Below are positions 15,637-24,224 of a DNA stretch of 57,246 nucleotides, one piece after another. The stretch covers positions 309,824 to 367,069 of the forward strand of contig NZ_HE978642.1 in assembly GCF_000312125.1 (NCBI RefSeq), written 5' to 3'. Numbering within the stretch: position 1 is the first letter of the stretch; each line of letters begins with the position of its first letter. The position numbers and the translations under genes were made by a program. The stretch is from Timonella senegalensis JC301. Its GTDB lineage: Bacteria; Actinomycetota; Actinomycetes; Actinomycetales; Cellulomonadaceae. A model generated the notes under the pieces. That model did not search any database and was not told the DNA's origin. It saw only the letters and a list, made by a program, of their open reading frames with translations.

Positions 15637-17321
15637 TGGGTTCCGCCGTAGCCTCAGTACCGGGTCTTCGTAATGATCGTCAGACCCTCGGCCGCACTTT
15701 CGTAAAGTGGGTCACCTCAACTGACCACAAGACGATCGGATACATGTACCTGATCGCCTCATTCATCTTCTTCTGCATCGGTGGCCTTATGGCCCTCGTT
15801 ATCCGTGCAGAGCTGTTCGCACCTGGCATTCAGGTCGTACAGAGCAACGAACAGTACAACCAGCTGTTCACAATGCACGGCACGATCATGCTCCTCCTGT
15901 TTGCGACCCCGCTGTTCGCTGGTTTCGCAAACGTTCTGGTTCCACTTCAGATCGGTGCACCTGACGTTGCATTCCCACGCCTGAACGCATTCGCGTTCTG
16001 GCTGTTCGTCTTCGGTGGAATTATCGCCTGCGCAGGTTTCTTTACCCCGCAGGGCGCAGCCTCGTTCGGTTGGTTCGCATACGCACCGCTTTCGAGCACA
16101 ACCTACAGCCCAGGCGCTGGTGGAGACCTCTGGGTCTTCGGACTCGCGATGACCGGTTTCGGTACCATCCTCGGTGGTGTCAACTTCATCACGACCATCA
16201 TCACGATGCGTGCACCAGGCATGACGATGTTCCGCATGCCAATCTTCACCTGGAACACCCTGATCACCTCGCTGCTGATCCTCATGGCATTCCCACCACT
16301 CGCAGCTGCGCTGTTCGCACTCGGAGCAGACCGTCGCCTTGGCGCGCAGGTCTTCAACCCTGAGAACGGTGGAGCCATCCTGTGGCAGCACCTCTTCTGG
16401 TTCTTTGGACACCCAGAGGTTTACGTGATTGCGCTTCCGTTCTTCGGAATCGTCTCGGAGATCTTCCCGGTCTTCTCACGCAAGCCAATCTTCGGCTACA
16501 AGGGCCTGATCTACGCGACGATCTCGATCGCTGCGCTCTCCGTTACCGTGTGGGCACACCACATGTACGTCACCGGTGCAGTTCTGCTTCCGTTCTTCGC
16601 GTTCATGACCATGCTCATCGCAGTTCCAACCGGTGTGAAGTTCTTCAACTGGATCGGAACGATGTGGCGCGGAAAGCTCACGTTTGAGACCCCAATGCTC
16701 TGGTCCATCGGATTCCTCGTGACCTTCCTCTTTGGTGGTCTGACGGGTGTCATCCTTGCAGCACCAACCCTGGACTTCCAGGTTTCCGACACCTACTTCG
16801 TGGTTGCACACTTCCACTACGTTGTGTTTGGAACCGTGGTGTTCGCAATGTTCGCAGGCTTCTACTTCTGGTGGCCAAAGTTCACCGGTCGTATGCTCAA
16901 CGAACGCTTGGGCAAGGTCCACTTCTGGCTCCTGTTCATCGGATTCCACACGACCTTCCTCGTACAACACGTACTGGGTGTCGAAGGTATGCCACGTCGT
17001 TACGCCGACTACCTCCAGGAAGATGGCTTTACGTTCCTCAACCAGGTATCGACCGTCGGATCGTTCATCCTCGCCGCGTCGACCCTGCCGTTCCTCTGGA
17101 ACGTCTACATCACCTGGCGCAAGGCACCTCTCGTAGAGGTCGACGACCCTTGGGGCTTTGGTGGATCGCTGGAGTGGGCAACCTCTTGCCCACCACCACG
17201 CCACAACTTCGTAACGCTGCCACGCATTCGTTCTGAGCGCCCAGCGTACGATCTGCACCACCCAGAAGTGGCTGCACTGGACAACTACGCACACACTGTA
17301 GGAGCGGGGGCAAACAAGTGA
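15636..17321 (+). CDS. ctaD: cytochrome c oxidase subunit I
   Basis: The 561-residue catalytic subunit carrying heme a and the heme a3-CuB site where oxygen is reduced. Twelve membrane helices are expected from the pattern. Diagnostic motifs are [14 protein letters not shown] (CuB His with the cross-linked Tyr and the proton-gating Glu), WAHHMY, and HFHYVV, which ligates both hemes. The N-terminus includes [11 protein letters not shown]. Start ATG at 15636 overlaps the ctaC stop, and its own stop overlaps ctaF by 4 nt, so the three genes form a tight operon. Confidence 0.98.
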   Translation: MGSAVASVPGLRNDRQTLGRTFVKWVTSTDHKTIGYMYLIASFIFFCIGGLMALVIRAELFAPGIQVVQSNEQYNQLFTMHGTIMLLLFATPLFAGFANVLVPLQIGAPDVAFPRLNAFAFWLFVFGGIIACAGFFTPQGAASFGWFAYAPLSSTTYSPGAGGDLWVFGLAMTGFGTILGGVNFITTIITMRAPGMTMFRMPIFTWNTLITSLLILMAFPPLAAALFALGADRRLGAQVFNPENGGAILWQHLFWFFGHPEVYVIALPFFGIVSEIFPVFSRKPIFGYKGLIYATISIAALSVTVWAHHMYVTGAVLLPFFAFMTMLIAVPTGVKFFNWIGTMWRGKLTFETPMLWSIGFLVTFLFGGLTGVILAAPTLDFQVSDTYFVVAHFHYVVFGTVVFAMFAGFYFWWPKFTGRMLNERLGKVHFWLLFIGFHTTFLVQHVLGVEGMPRRYADYLQEDGFTFLNQVSTVGSFILAASTLPFLWNVYITWRKAPLVEVDDPWGFGGSLEWATSCPPPRHNFVTLPRIRSERPAYDLHHPEVAALDNYAHTVGAGANK

Positions 17322-17719
17322 AGATCGAAGCAAACATCTTCGTACTGACCGCACCCTTCTTCTTTGTGGTCGGACTGGTCTACGGACTCGTCACCGGTTG
17401 GGAAGAGCCAGTTGGTTTCCTCGCGCTCTTCCTGTGCTCCGCCCTTATGGCAATGGTCGGCTGGTACCTCCTCAAGACCGCGCGTCACATCGATGCACGC
17501 CCAGAGGATGACCCGTACGGTGAAATTGCTCAGGGCGCCGGCGAACAGGGCTTCTACTCCCCATGGAGCTGGTGGCCGATCGTCGTAGCCGGAGGCGCAG
17601 CTATCTGCTTCCTCGGCATGGCAATCGGATGGTGGATCTTCGGCGTCGGAGTCGTCATCTCGATCATCGCGCTCGTAGGTTGGGTATTCGAATACTCACG
17701 AGGAACCCACGCTCACTGA
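17318..17719 (+). CDS. ctaF: cytochrome c oxidase subunit IV (actinobacterial type)
   Basis: A 133-residue subunit with four membrane segments, at about 8-28, 32-52, 86-104 and 108-126. This is the small actinobacterial subunit IV found after ctaD. The loop containing [14 protein letters not shown] is typical of the family. The GTG start at 17318 overlaps the ctaD stop (GTGA). It ends the ctaCDF operon and is followed by a strong terminator. Confidence 0.93.
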   Translation: MKIEANIFVLTAPFFFVVGLVYGLVTGWEEPVGFLALFLCSALMAMVGWYLLKTARHIDARPEDDPYGEIAQGAGEQGFYSPWSWWPIVVAGGAAICFLGMAIGWWIFGVGVVISIIALVGWVFEYSRGTHAH

Positions 17720-17748
17720 GTTAGGTTCTTCCTAGTCCTCGACAACTA

Positions 17749-17784
17749 AGCCGGGCCCCGCTGCTTTTGCAGTGGGGCCCGGCT
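17749..17784 (+). terminator. terminator of ctaCDF
   Basis: A 16-bp stem with one G-U pair and a TTTT loop, followed by TTTCTG. It lies 30 nt after ctaF. Confidence 0.85.
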
Positions 17785-18444
17785 TTCTGTCGTTTCCTGG
17801 GGGTGTGATGGCACTCGACCAGTGCAGGTGTATGGCTTGAACGCGGGCATGGCGGCCACCTGGAGCATGAACCCGGCATTGCTGTTGGCCGACGTGGAGG
17901 GTAGGTCAGACGAGCGTAGTTGTCGTGGCAATCGTGGCAATCGTGGCAAGGCGAGGGGTGGGCGGGTCGAGCGCGGGTGCGCGGCTGTCTCGGTCTGTGC
18001 AGCTTCGCTTGTCGCACAGACCTCACCCAGACACCTGCGACATCCCGATTCTCTCCATGCTCGTCATGGTCCGACGAACAGCAAGGATGAGAGAGATGGT
18101 GCTCGAATACTGCGAGGGGACTCGGTTCGCCACTGCTTGATGCGTCGCCCGTCTCGGCAGGTTCACCAGCGGTACTGCGGTCTTCTGATGCCCGAGCTAT
18201 GCGGCGATCGAGTCCTTCCGGATTCGACTGTGTGGCACAGGAGAGCGGCTTGTCCACGTGTAGGCGCGTCTGAGGGGCGTGTGGCACAGCTCCGGTGCGT
18301 TGATCGTCTGCAGGGCAAAAACGCGTCTACACCGCTGGTAGGGCCGCTTTTGGGGCATAAGTCGGGGCGAGGGGAGCGGAGTGCTCACTGCTGAGGATGA
18401 AGTGGGGGAGTGTAGCGCCGGGATTGCCAACTCTGGCATGCAAA
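17785..18444. other. gene-poor region of about 660 bp between ctaF and sodA terminators
   Basis: No reading frame here resembles a known protein. The overlapping open frames on both strands are low-complexity and Arg/Pro-rich, as expected for translated non-coding GC-rich DNA. It contains a short tandem repeat (17924-17949) and a small hairpin (TCTGTGC, 17994-18000, with GCACAGA, 18014-18020). I see no tRNA or known RNA gene. It could be decayed coding DNA or hold an unknown small RNA. Confidence 0.6.
17924..17949 (+). repeat. 9-bp tandem repeat, 2.9 copies
   Basis: The unit CGTGGCAAT occurs at 17924, 17933 and (8 of 9 bases) 17942, inside the gene-poor gap. Confidence 0.85.
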
Positions 18445-18497
18445 AAGCTCCCCGGTCGCGGGACCTGGCGAGGCCAGGTCCCGCGACCGGGGAGCTT
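18445..18497 (-). terminator. terminator of sodA, 25-bp perfect palindrome
   Basis: A perfect 25-bp stem with the loop GAG, followed on the reverse strand by TTTTTG. It is about 90 nt beyond the sodA stop codon and is the longest stem in the window. Confidence 0.88.
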
Positions 18498-18589
18498 CTG
18501 TAGCGTCTCACAGTTGCGCCCGAAGAGGCTTGCAGACTTGGAGACACGCGATGCTGTAGGCATCGCTATGGGGCCTTAGAGGCCCGCAA

Positions 18590-19213
18590 TCATGCTGGGA
18601 GGATAAGTCCCGCGGTCTGGGTGCGTGCGCGCGCGAAACGCTCGCCTGCGTCCTTCCAGTTCACGATGTTCCACCAAGCGTTGACGTAGTCAGCGCGGAC
18701 GTTCTGGTAGTCGAGGTAGTAGGCGTGCTCCCAGACGTCAAGAAGGACGATTGGGGTGAGGCCCATTGGGATATTGCCCTGCTGGTCGTAAAGCTGAACG
18801 ATGATGAGTTTCTGACCAAGCGAGTCCCACGCCAGGATTGCCCAGCCCGAACCCTGAACGCCAGCAGCGACGGCTGCAAAGTGCTTCTTAAACGCCTCAA
18901 GGGAACCGAACTGCTCGTCGATGGCAGCTGCGAGGTCGCCCTCTGGCTCGCCACCCTCAGGGGAGAGGTTTGCCCAGAATGCGGTGTGGTTTACGTGCCC
19001 ACCGAGGTTGAACGCGAGGTTCTTCTCGATCTGGTTGATCGCGGAGAAGTCGCCCTTTGCGCGTGCCTCTTCAAGCTGCTCCAGCGCGGTGTTTGCGCCA
19101 GTGACGTAAGCCTGGTGGTGCTTGGAGTGGTGCAGCTCCATGATGCGGCCGGAAATGTGTGGCTCAAGTGCGCCGTAGTCGTACGACAGTTCTGGCAGCG
19201 AGTAGACAGCCAT
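18590..19213 (-). CDS. sodA: superoxide dismutase, Fe/Mn family (Mn-type features)
   Basis: A 207-residue cytosolic enzyme that dismutates superoxide. The four metal ligands are visible: His in [14 protein letters not shown], His in [10 protein letters not shown], and Asp and His in [17 protein letters not shown] and GSGWAIL, with DQQGN, favour manganese or cambialistic use over strict iron. The ATG at 19213 has GGAGG 8 nt upstream, so the short upstream extension is rejected. It stands as a single gene between the two halves of the respiratory gene block. Confidence 0.96.
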   Translation of the reverse strand: MAVYSLPELSYDYGALEPHISGRIMELHHSKHHQAYVTGANTALEQLEEARAKGDFSAINQIEKNLAFNLGGHVNHTAFWANLSPEGGEPEGDLAAAIDEQFGSLEAFKKHFAAVAAGVQGSGWAILAWDSLGQKLIIVQLYDQQGNIPMGLTPIVLLDVWEHAYYLDYQNVRADYVNAWWNIVNWKDAGERFARARTQTAGLILPA

Positions 19214-19271
19214 GCCTATTACCTCCAACTAGAAAGAATCTCGCCTGATGGCGAGCTATTTAGTTCAATGC

Positions 19272-19326
19272 AAACGGCCCGCGAACAATTCCCACGAAAG
19301 TGAAGGAATTGGATCGCGGGCCGTTT
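19272..19326. terminator. hairpin between sodA promoter region and qcrB end
   Basis: A 13-bp outer stem (AAACGGCCCGCGA and complement) plus a 7-bp inner stem, separated by a small internal loop. It probably terminates the qcr operon and is followed by a short T tract. Confidence 0.7.
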
Positions 19327-19387
19327 TGGCGATCCTCAATGTCGTGTACACGATGTCGAGGTCACGTCCATACTAGGTGTCTCCGTG

Positions 19388-21028
19388 CTAGGAATTCAGT
19401 TCCGCAGCAACAGGCCCACCCTCAAGTTCACCGTGTCCTTGCACCTCGTGCAACTCGGATGGGCGAACAGGCTCAACGCGGTCCTCGTAGAAGAAGCGCG
19501 AAAGCTTCTGCCAACGACGATCCTGCTTGTACGACTTACGGCGTACGCCGCGGGAGTCTTCTGCAGGTTCGATCTCGAGTGGACGGTGAGCGTCGTAGTT
19601 CACACGCAGCCAGCGTTCCTGCTCGTTCAGTGGGCGGTGAACCTCAATGTACTCACCGTTAGCAAAACGAACGATCTTGCCGGTCTCGTGTCCGTGGAGG
19701 ACCAGTTCGCGGTCTTTGCGCTGAAGGCTTAGGCAAATACGCTTGGTGATCCAGAACGCGATGACAGGGCCAACGAAGAGGAGAATACGCAGGATCCAAG
19801 TGATCGCGTTAAGCGACATGTGGAAGTGCGTAGCAACCAGGTCGTTAGAACCAGCTACAGCGAGGACGATGAATGCGGTAAGGAATGCTACGCCGAGTCC
19901 GGTACGTACAGGGACGTTTCGTGGACGGTCGAGGACGTGGTGCTCACGCTTGTCCCCGGTTACCTTCGCTTCAACGAATGGGTAGACGAAGAGGAAGGTG
20001 AACAGGAGTCCAGGAATGATCATCGCCGGGATCAGAACGTTCAGCGACAGGGTGTACCCCGCGATGACGATCTCAGCTTGTCCTGGCATCAAACGAAGCG
20101 AACCCTCGAGGAAGAGCATGTACCAGTCAGGCTGGGCGCCTGCAGATACCGGCGATGGGTCGTATGGACCGTAGTTCCAGACGTTGTTGATCGCCATAGT
20201 TCCACCCATGAGTACGAGGACACCGAACACGACGAAGAAGAATCCGCCGGCCTTTGCTACGTAGACAGGGAAGAGAGGGAAGCCAACAACGTTGGTGTTG
20301 GTGCGTCCGCCGCCTGGGTACTGCGTGTGCTTGTGGAGGACCACGAAGAGCAGGTGCAGACCCACGAACGAGAGGATGAGTGCCGGTACGACCATCACGT
20401 GGAGGGAGAACAGACGAGGAATGATGTCCTCGCCAGGGAACTCTCCACCGAAGACGAAGTACGACATGTACGAACCGATAACTGGGATCGCCTTGACCAC
20501 ACCATCGGTGATGCGCAGACCGTTTCCAGAGAGGACGTCGTCTGGCAACGAGTAGCCGGTGAAGCCGCCTGCAAGTCCGAGGATCATGAGGAGGCAGCCG
20601 ATAAGCCAGTTGAGTTCACGAGGCTTGCGGAAAGCACCGGTGAAGAAGACACGCATCATGTGGGTGACGATTGCAGCCATGAACAGCAGTGCTGCCCAGT
20701 GGTGTACCTGACGCATCAGGAGTCCACCGCGGACCTCGAAAGACAGGCGCAGGGTGGAAGCGAATGCCTCCGACATGAGCTGTCCATCCATCGACGCGAC
20801 TGGACCGTGGTAGGTGGTCAGTCCCATCGATGGTACGAAGAACATGGTGAGGAAGAATCCGGAGATAAGGAGCACTACGAACGAGTAGAGCGCGATCTCA
20901 CCGAGAAGGAATGACCAGTGGTCTGGGAAGACCTTCCTGGCGAAGTTCTTTACAACGGTGCCAATGCTGGTCCGCTGGTCGAGGTAGTCAGCGGCGCCAG
21001 CTACCTTTGAAGGAGTTGTTGTTGTCAC
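19388..21028 (-). CDS. qcrB: cytochrome bc1 complex, cytochrome b subunit
   Basis: The 546-residue menaquinol-oxidising subunit with hemes bL and bH. The heme His residues are in RQVHHWAALLF and in the later LFSLHVMVVPA and GLHLLF segments. The quinol-oxidation motif, PEWY in many species, is here PDWYMLF. About eight membrane helices are followed by a long C-terminal soluble tail (from about residue 420), as in actinobacteria. The GTG start at 21028 overlaps the qcrA stop by 4 nt. It is the last gene of ctaE-qcrC-qcrA-qcrB. Confidence 0.97.
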   Translation of the reverse strand: MTTTTPSKVAGAADYLDQRTSIGTVVKNFARKVFPDHWSFLLGEIALYSFVVLLISGFFLTMFFVPSMGLTTYHGPVASMDGQLMSEAFASTLRLSFEVRGGLLMRQVHHWAALLFMAAIVTHMMRVFFTGAFRKPRELNWLIGCLLMILGLAGGFTGYSLPDDVLSGNGLRITDGVVKAIPVIGSYMSYFVFGGEFPGEDIIPRLFSLHVMVVPALILSFVGLHLLFVVLHKHTQYPGGGRTNTNVVGFPLFPVYVAKAGGFFFVVFGVLVLMGGTMAINNVWNYGPYDPSPVSAGAQPDWYMLFLEGSLRLMPGQAEIVIAGYTLSLNVLIPAMIIPGLLFTFLFVYPFVEAKVTGDKREHHVLDRPRNVPVRTGLGVAFLTAFIVLAVAGSNDLVATHFHMSLNAITWILRILLFVGPVIAFWITKRICLSLQRKDRELVLHGHETGKIVRFANGEYIEVHRPLNEQERWLRVNYDAHRPLEIEPAEDSRGVRRKSYKQDRRWQKLSRFFYEDRVEPVRPSELHEVQGHGELEGGPVAAELNS

Positions 21029-22053
21029 TTGAGACGCTCCCAGTAGCTTGGGCCGATTGGCTCGTTGAAGTCATCCTGCGCGATGAGGTAGCCCTCGTCG
21101 TCAACAGTAATTGGAAGCTGTGGCAGCGCGCGCTTAGCCGGTCCGAACACAACCTTTGCGCCGTCCGCAACGTCGAACGTTGACTGGTGGCATGGGCACA
21201 GGAGGTGGTGAGTCTGCTGCTCGTAGAGAGCAACGGGGCAGCCAACGTGGGTGCAGATCTTGGAGTACGCGACGATTCCGTCGTATGACCAAGACTTGCG
21301 TTCTTCGGTCTCCTTGAGGTCCTTAGGGTCGAGGCGAACGAGCAGCACAACTGCCTTTGCCTTTTCACTAATCCAAGCGTGGGAAGCACGCTCTTCTTCG
21401 GATACCTCAGGGATGATGTGAACGACGGAACCAACCGTGATCTCAGAAGCCTTGACTGGACGACCCGCTGGGTCAGTCGTAAGGCGCTTTCCCTTCTCCC
21501 ACAGGGTGTGACGGAACTTCGATACGTCCCAGTCATTACCTACGGAGCTGACGAGTGGAACAGCAATCGTCAAAGGGAAGAGGCCGAGCGCAGTGACCGC
21601 AGATCCCTTGAGGACCGTGCGACGACCGATGTTAGCGTCCTTGACGCCCGCCTCGAGTGCCTCGATTGCTCCTGCGCGGTCTTCGTCGCTGGAAACGATC
21701 GGGTGACGCTCGTCGATGACTTCATGGTCGGACATAAGTGCCTTCGCCCAGTGGATGGCGCCGAGGCCAATCCCGAGGAGAGCGAACGCGATCGCGATAC
21801 CGAGCGCCAAGTTCGCATTGCGAACTGAGGTGACGGTGCCCTCTGGGCGGATCGCAAAGTAGACCACGACAGCTGTGATTGTGCCGATGATCGAGAGCGT
21901 GAAGAGGAACGCGGACTGGTGCTCTGCTCGCTTTGCAGCCGCAGGGTCCTTGTCGCTCATGCGCTCCTTGTGCGCTGGAATGCCTGGGTCGGTGAACTTG
22001 TCACCGTGCGAAGCCACGATGTCGTTCGAGGCGTTCTTGTTCAGTTCGCTCAT
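21025..22053 (-). CDS. qcrA: cytochrome bc1 complex Rieske iron-sulfur subunit
   Basis: A 342-residue protein with the [2Fe-2S] ligands in CTHVGCPV and CPCHQSTF. Three membrane segments lie in the N-terminal half (about 50-70, 82-102 and 155-175), the actinobacterial arrangement, rather than the single anchor of proteobacteria. The last helix is preceded by GRRTVLKG, a Tat-like twin-arginine motif. The ATG at 22053 overlaps the qcrC stop (ATGA), so the longer reading to 22119 is rejected. Confidence 0.96.
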   Translation of the reverse strand: MSELNKNASNDIVASHGDKFTDPGIPAHKERMSDKDPAAAKRAEHQSAFLFTLSIIGTITAVVVYFAIRPEGTVTSVRNANLALGIAIAFALLGIGLGAIHWAKALMSDHEVIDERHPIVSSDEDRAGAIEALEAGVKDANIGRRTVLKGSAVTALGLFPLTIAVPLVSSVGNDWDVSKFRHTLWEKGKRLTTDPAGRPVKASEITVGSVVHIIPEVSEEERASHAWISEKAKAVVLLVRLDPKDLKETEERKSWSYDGIVAYSKICTHVGCPVALYEQQTHHLLCPCHQSTFDVADGAKVVFGPAKRALPQLPITVDDEGYLIAQDDFNEPIGPSYWERLK

Positions 22054-22829
22054 GAGGACTTCGCTCCAATCCAAACCGCAGCACCGATGAGTGCGCCCAT
22101 ACCTACAATCCAGACCCATACACCCTCGGAGACTGGTCCCAGTGAGCCAAGGGAAAGTCCGCCGGCAGAGCCTTCGCGCTGGTCAACGACGAATGCAATG
22201 ACGTCGCGCTTCTCCTCGCTGGTCAGGGTGCCGTCGTTGAAGACTGGCATGGACTGTGGTCCGGTGAGCATTGCTTCGTACAGGTGAGTTGGCGTGGTCT
22301 CCCAAAGAGAAGGCGCGAACTTACCTTCGGACAGCGCGCCACCTGCGCCGACAGCGTTGTGGCACATTGCGCAGTTCGTCCGGAAGATGGCAGCACCGTT
22401 TGCGATGTCACCCTTTTCAGGATCTACCTGCTCAGCGCTTGGAATTGATGGTCCAGGACCGAGCGATGCAACGTACGCGGAAAGTTGCTTCGTCTGGGTC
22501 TCGTTCATCTGGGCTGGCTTTGCTGGAGCCTGTGGACCGGAAGCCTGCATAGGCATACGGCCAGTGCCGACCTGGAAGTCGACAGCTGCAGCACCTACGC
22601 CGATGAGGGACGGATAGATGTCCGAACCTTCAGCGTTGGCGCCGTGACAGGTAGCGCAGTTTGCCAAGAAGAGCTTTTCGCCTTCTTGAATATCTTGATT
22701 AGTCGCAGTGTCCGCTTGTGCAGAACTTGGCGCAAAGGCGGCGTAAATGCCACCTACAACAAGCAGCGCGAACATCACGATCACCACTGGGGTAAACCGG
22801 TGGTGTCGGCGGGCAGCGAGTGCCTTCAC
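22050..22829 (-). CDS. qcrC: cytochrome bc1 complex diheme cytochrome c
   Basis: A 259-residue membrane-anchored cytochrome with two c-type heme sites, CATCHG (about residue 58) and CAMCHN. It passes electrons from the Rieske centre straight to the CuA of CtaC within the bc1-aa3 supercomplex of actinobacteria. An N-terminal membrane segment (VVIVMFALLVVGGIYAAF) and a C-terminal anchor (about 230-252) are visible. The GTG at 22829 has AGGA 7 nt upstream. A hairpin separates it from ctaE. Confidence 0.96.
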   Translation of the reverse strand: MKALAARRHHRFTPVVIVMFALLVVGGIYAAFAPSSAQADTATNQDIQEGEKLFLANCATCHGANAEGSDIYPSLIGVGAAAVDFQVGTGRMPMQASGPQAPAKPAQMNETQTKQLSAYVASLGPGPSIPSAEQVDPEKGDIANGAAIFRTNCAMCHNAVGAGGALSEGKFAPSLWETTPTHLYEAMLTGPQSMPVFNDGTLTSEEKRDVIAFVVDQREGSAGGLSLGSLGPVSEGVWVWIVGMGALIGAAVWIGAKSS

Positions 22830-22875
22830 GAATCGATCCTCGTCTCGCTTAAGGGGGTTAGTAAGTAATGCGTAA

Positions 22876-22905
22876 GCACTGGAACGCGACGACGCGTTCC
22901 AGTGC
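22876..22905. terminator. intercistronic hairpin between ctaE and qcrC
   Basis: A perfect 13-bp stem (GCACTGGAACGCG and complement) with a 4-nt loop. There is no strong T tract, so it may act as a partial terminator or an mRNA-stability element rather than a full stop. Confidence 0.6.
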
Positions 22906-22915
22906 TAGCCCTGAA

Positions 22916-23557
22916 TTACTTCAGGAGGTAGATGGCCGCGAAGAGGCCGATCCACACGACATCGACGAAGTGCCAGTAGTAGGACACGACAATGCCGGTG
23001 GTTGCTTCATGGTGTCCGAACTTCTTCGCAGAGAACGAACGACCAAGAAGGAAGAGGAACGCGATCAGTCCGCCGAGGACGTGGAGTCCGTGGAATCCGG
23101 TGGCAAGGAAGAATACAGAGCCGTATGGGCTTGACGAAATCGTCAGGCCATTTTCAACTAGCTCAGCGTATTCGTATACCTGGCCGGCTACGAAGAACGA
23201 TCCCATCAGGAAGGTCAGGGTCATCCACTCATTCATGCCCCACTTGTTGATCTGGAAGATCGAACCAGTGCGAACCGGCTGGAATCGCTCTGCCGCAAGG
23301 ACACCCATTTGGCAGGTGACCGAGGAGAGGACGAGGACAGTGGTGTTGATGGCAGCGAAAGTCAGGTTGAGGTGACTCGTGCCCTCGTTCCACTGTTCAG
23401 CCGGAATTGAGGCGCGGATGGTGAAGTACATCGCAAAGAGACCCGCGAAGAACATGAGTTCACTCGAGAGCCAAACGATGGTCCCGACCGACACAGGGTT
23501 CGGGCGGTTCACGCTTACGTGGTGTTGTGCTTTTGGAGCAGCCGTTACAGTCGACAC
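22916..23557 (-). CDS. ctaE: cytochrome c oxidase subunit III
   Basis: A 213-residue membrane subunit of the aa3 oxidase, with about five helices and the family motifs [23 protein letters not shown], and [10 protein letters not shown], and a C-terminal [18 protein letters not shown] at 23557 gives the normal N-terminus; a CATAAT hexamer lies 6 nt upstream, which suggests a leaderless mRNA. The longer frame to 23605 is not needed. It precedes qcrCAB on the same strand, about 5 kb from ctaCDF. Confidence 0.95.
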   Translation of the reverse strand: MSTVTAAPKAQHHVSVNRPNPVSVGTIVWLSSELMFFAGLFAMYFTIRASIPAEQWNEGTSHLNLTFAAINTTVLVLSSVTCQMGVLAAERFQPVRTGSIFQINKWGMNEWMTLTFLMGSFFVAGQVYEYAELVENGLTISSSPYGSVFFLATGFHGLHVLGGLIAFLFLLGRSFSAKKFGHHEATTGIVVSYYWHFVDVVWIGLFAAIYLLK

Positions 23558-23563
23558 AAGTCC

Positions 23564-23569
23564 ATTATG
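23564..23569 (-). promoter_or_regulatory. putative -10 element, leaderless ctaE transcript
   Basis: CATAAT, one mismatch from the consensus TATAAT, ends 6 nt before the GTG at 23557. Confidence 0.5.
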
Positions 23570-23751
23570 GCTGATGTTGCGCAATCCTTGGGCCCAAAGA
23601 CCCACGAATTTGCGAGGTTGAATCTCACAATGGGCTATGAATCTTCAATATTGTGTGCATTCGGTGACGGATCAAAGTTAACTGTCATGAAAACTAGTCC
23701 GGTCTGCGGGCGTTGTTCCTTGCCGACTCAACTCTTTTGAGATACTCATGT

Positions 23752-23779
23752 GTGTGGCGACAAAGACTGTCGCCCACAC
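23752..23779 (+). promoter_or_regulatory. hairpin in the leader of the receiver/trpD pair
   Basis: An 11-bp stem (GTGTGGCGACA) with a single bulged C and a 5-nt loop. It lies 25 nt before the start codon at 23805 and leaves the ribosome site GAGG free. It could be a regulatory leader element; no T tract follows. Confidence 0.4.
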
Positions 23780-23804
23780 TCCGTACAGCAGATGTGAGGT
23801 TGCA

Positions 23805-24224
23805 ATGACCAGCACGGATGGGACCAAGAGCCCATACGAGGTACTCCTTTACTCCGACAACGTTGACGTTCGCGCTGAGGTGCGCTCAGCGGTGGGAGAA
23901 CTCGTTGAGGACGTCGCAGTCCGATGGCAGGACGTGGCAACTTCAGCTGCCCTGGATGAACTCGTGAAGAAGAACCGCTACGATCTCATTATTCTCGACG
24001 GAGAAGCCCACAAGGTGGGCGGTATGGGAATCGCGCGCGAGCTGAAGAACGCCGTCTACGATTGCCCGCCGATTCTCGTTCTCACGGGTCGCGCACAGGA
24101 CGCTTGGCTCGCATCATGGTCACTTGCAGACGAGGCAGTCCCTCGTCCACTTGACGCGTTCGAGCTGCAGAGTGCCGTCGCGCGTCTCCTAACTAACAAA
24201 GACCTCGTCCCGGGACAAGAATGA
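23805..24224 (+). CDS. orphan response-regulator receiver-like protein
   Basis: A 139-residue single-domain protein with a CheY-like fold. Visible are VLLYSDN (acidic pocket, Asp-Asn instead of Asp-Asp), LIILDGE with the candidate phosphoacceptor Asp, and ILVLTGR with the conserved Thr. The invariant receiver lysine (TKP) is replaced by Arg in VPRPLD. There is no output domain and no kinase gene nearby. It is therefore likely a divergent or phosphorylation-independent receiver. The ATG has GAGG upstream. Its stop overlaps the trpD start (ATGA), so the two are translationally coupled; I recall the same pairing in other actinobacteria. Confidence 0.78.
   Translation: MTSTDGTKSPYEVLLYSDNVDVRAEVRSAVGELVEDVAVRWQDVATSAALDELVKKNRYDLIILDGEAHKVGGMGIARELKNAVYDCPPILVLTGRAQDAWLASWSLADEAVPRPLDAFELQSAVARLLTNKDLVPGQE

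Noticed and set aside
17822-18394. 190-residue open frame in the gap after ctaF
   Set aside because: The translation is Arg/Cys-rich, has no domain-like pattern, and is overlapped by similar open frames on the other strand. No ribosome site precedes it.
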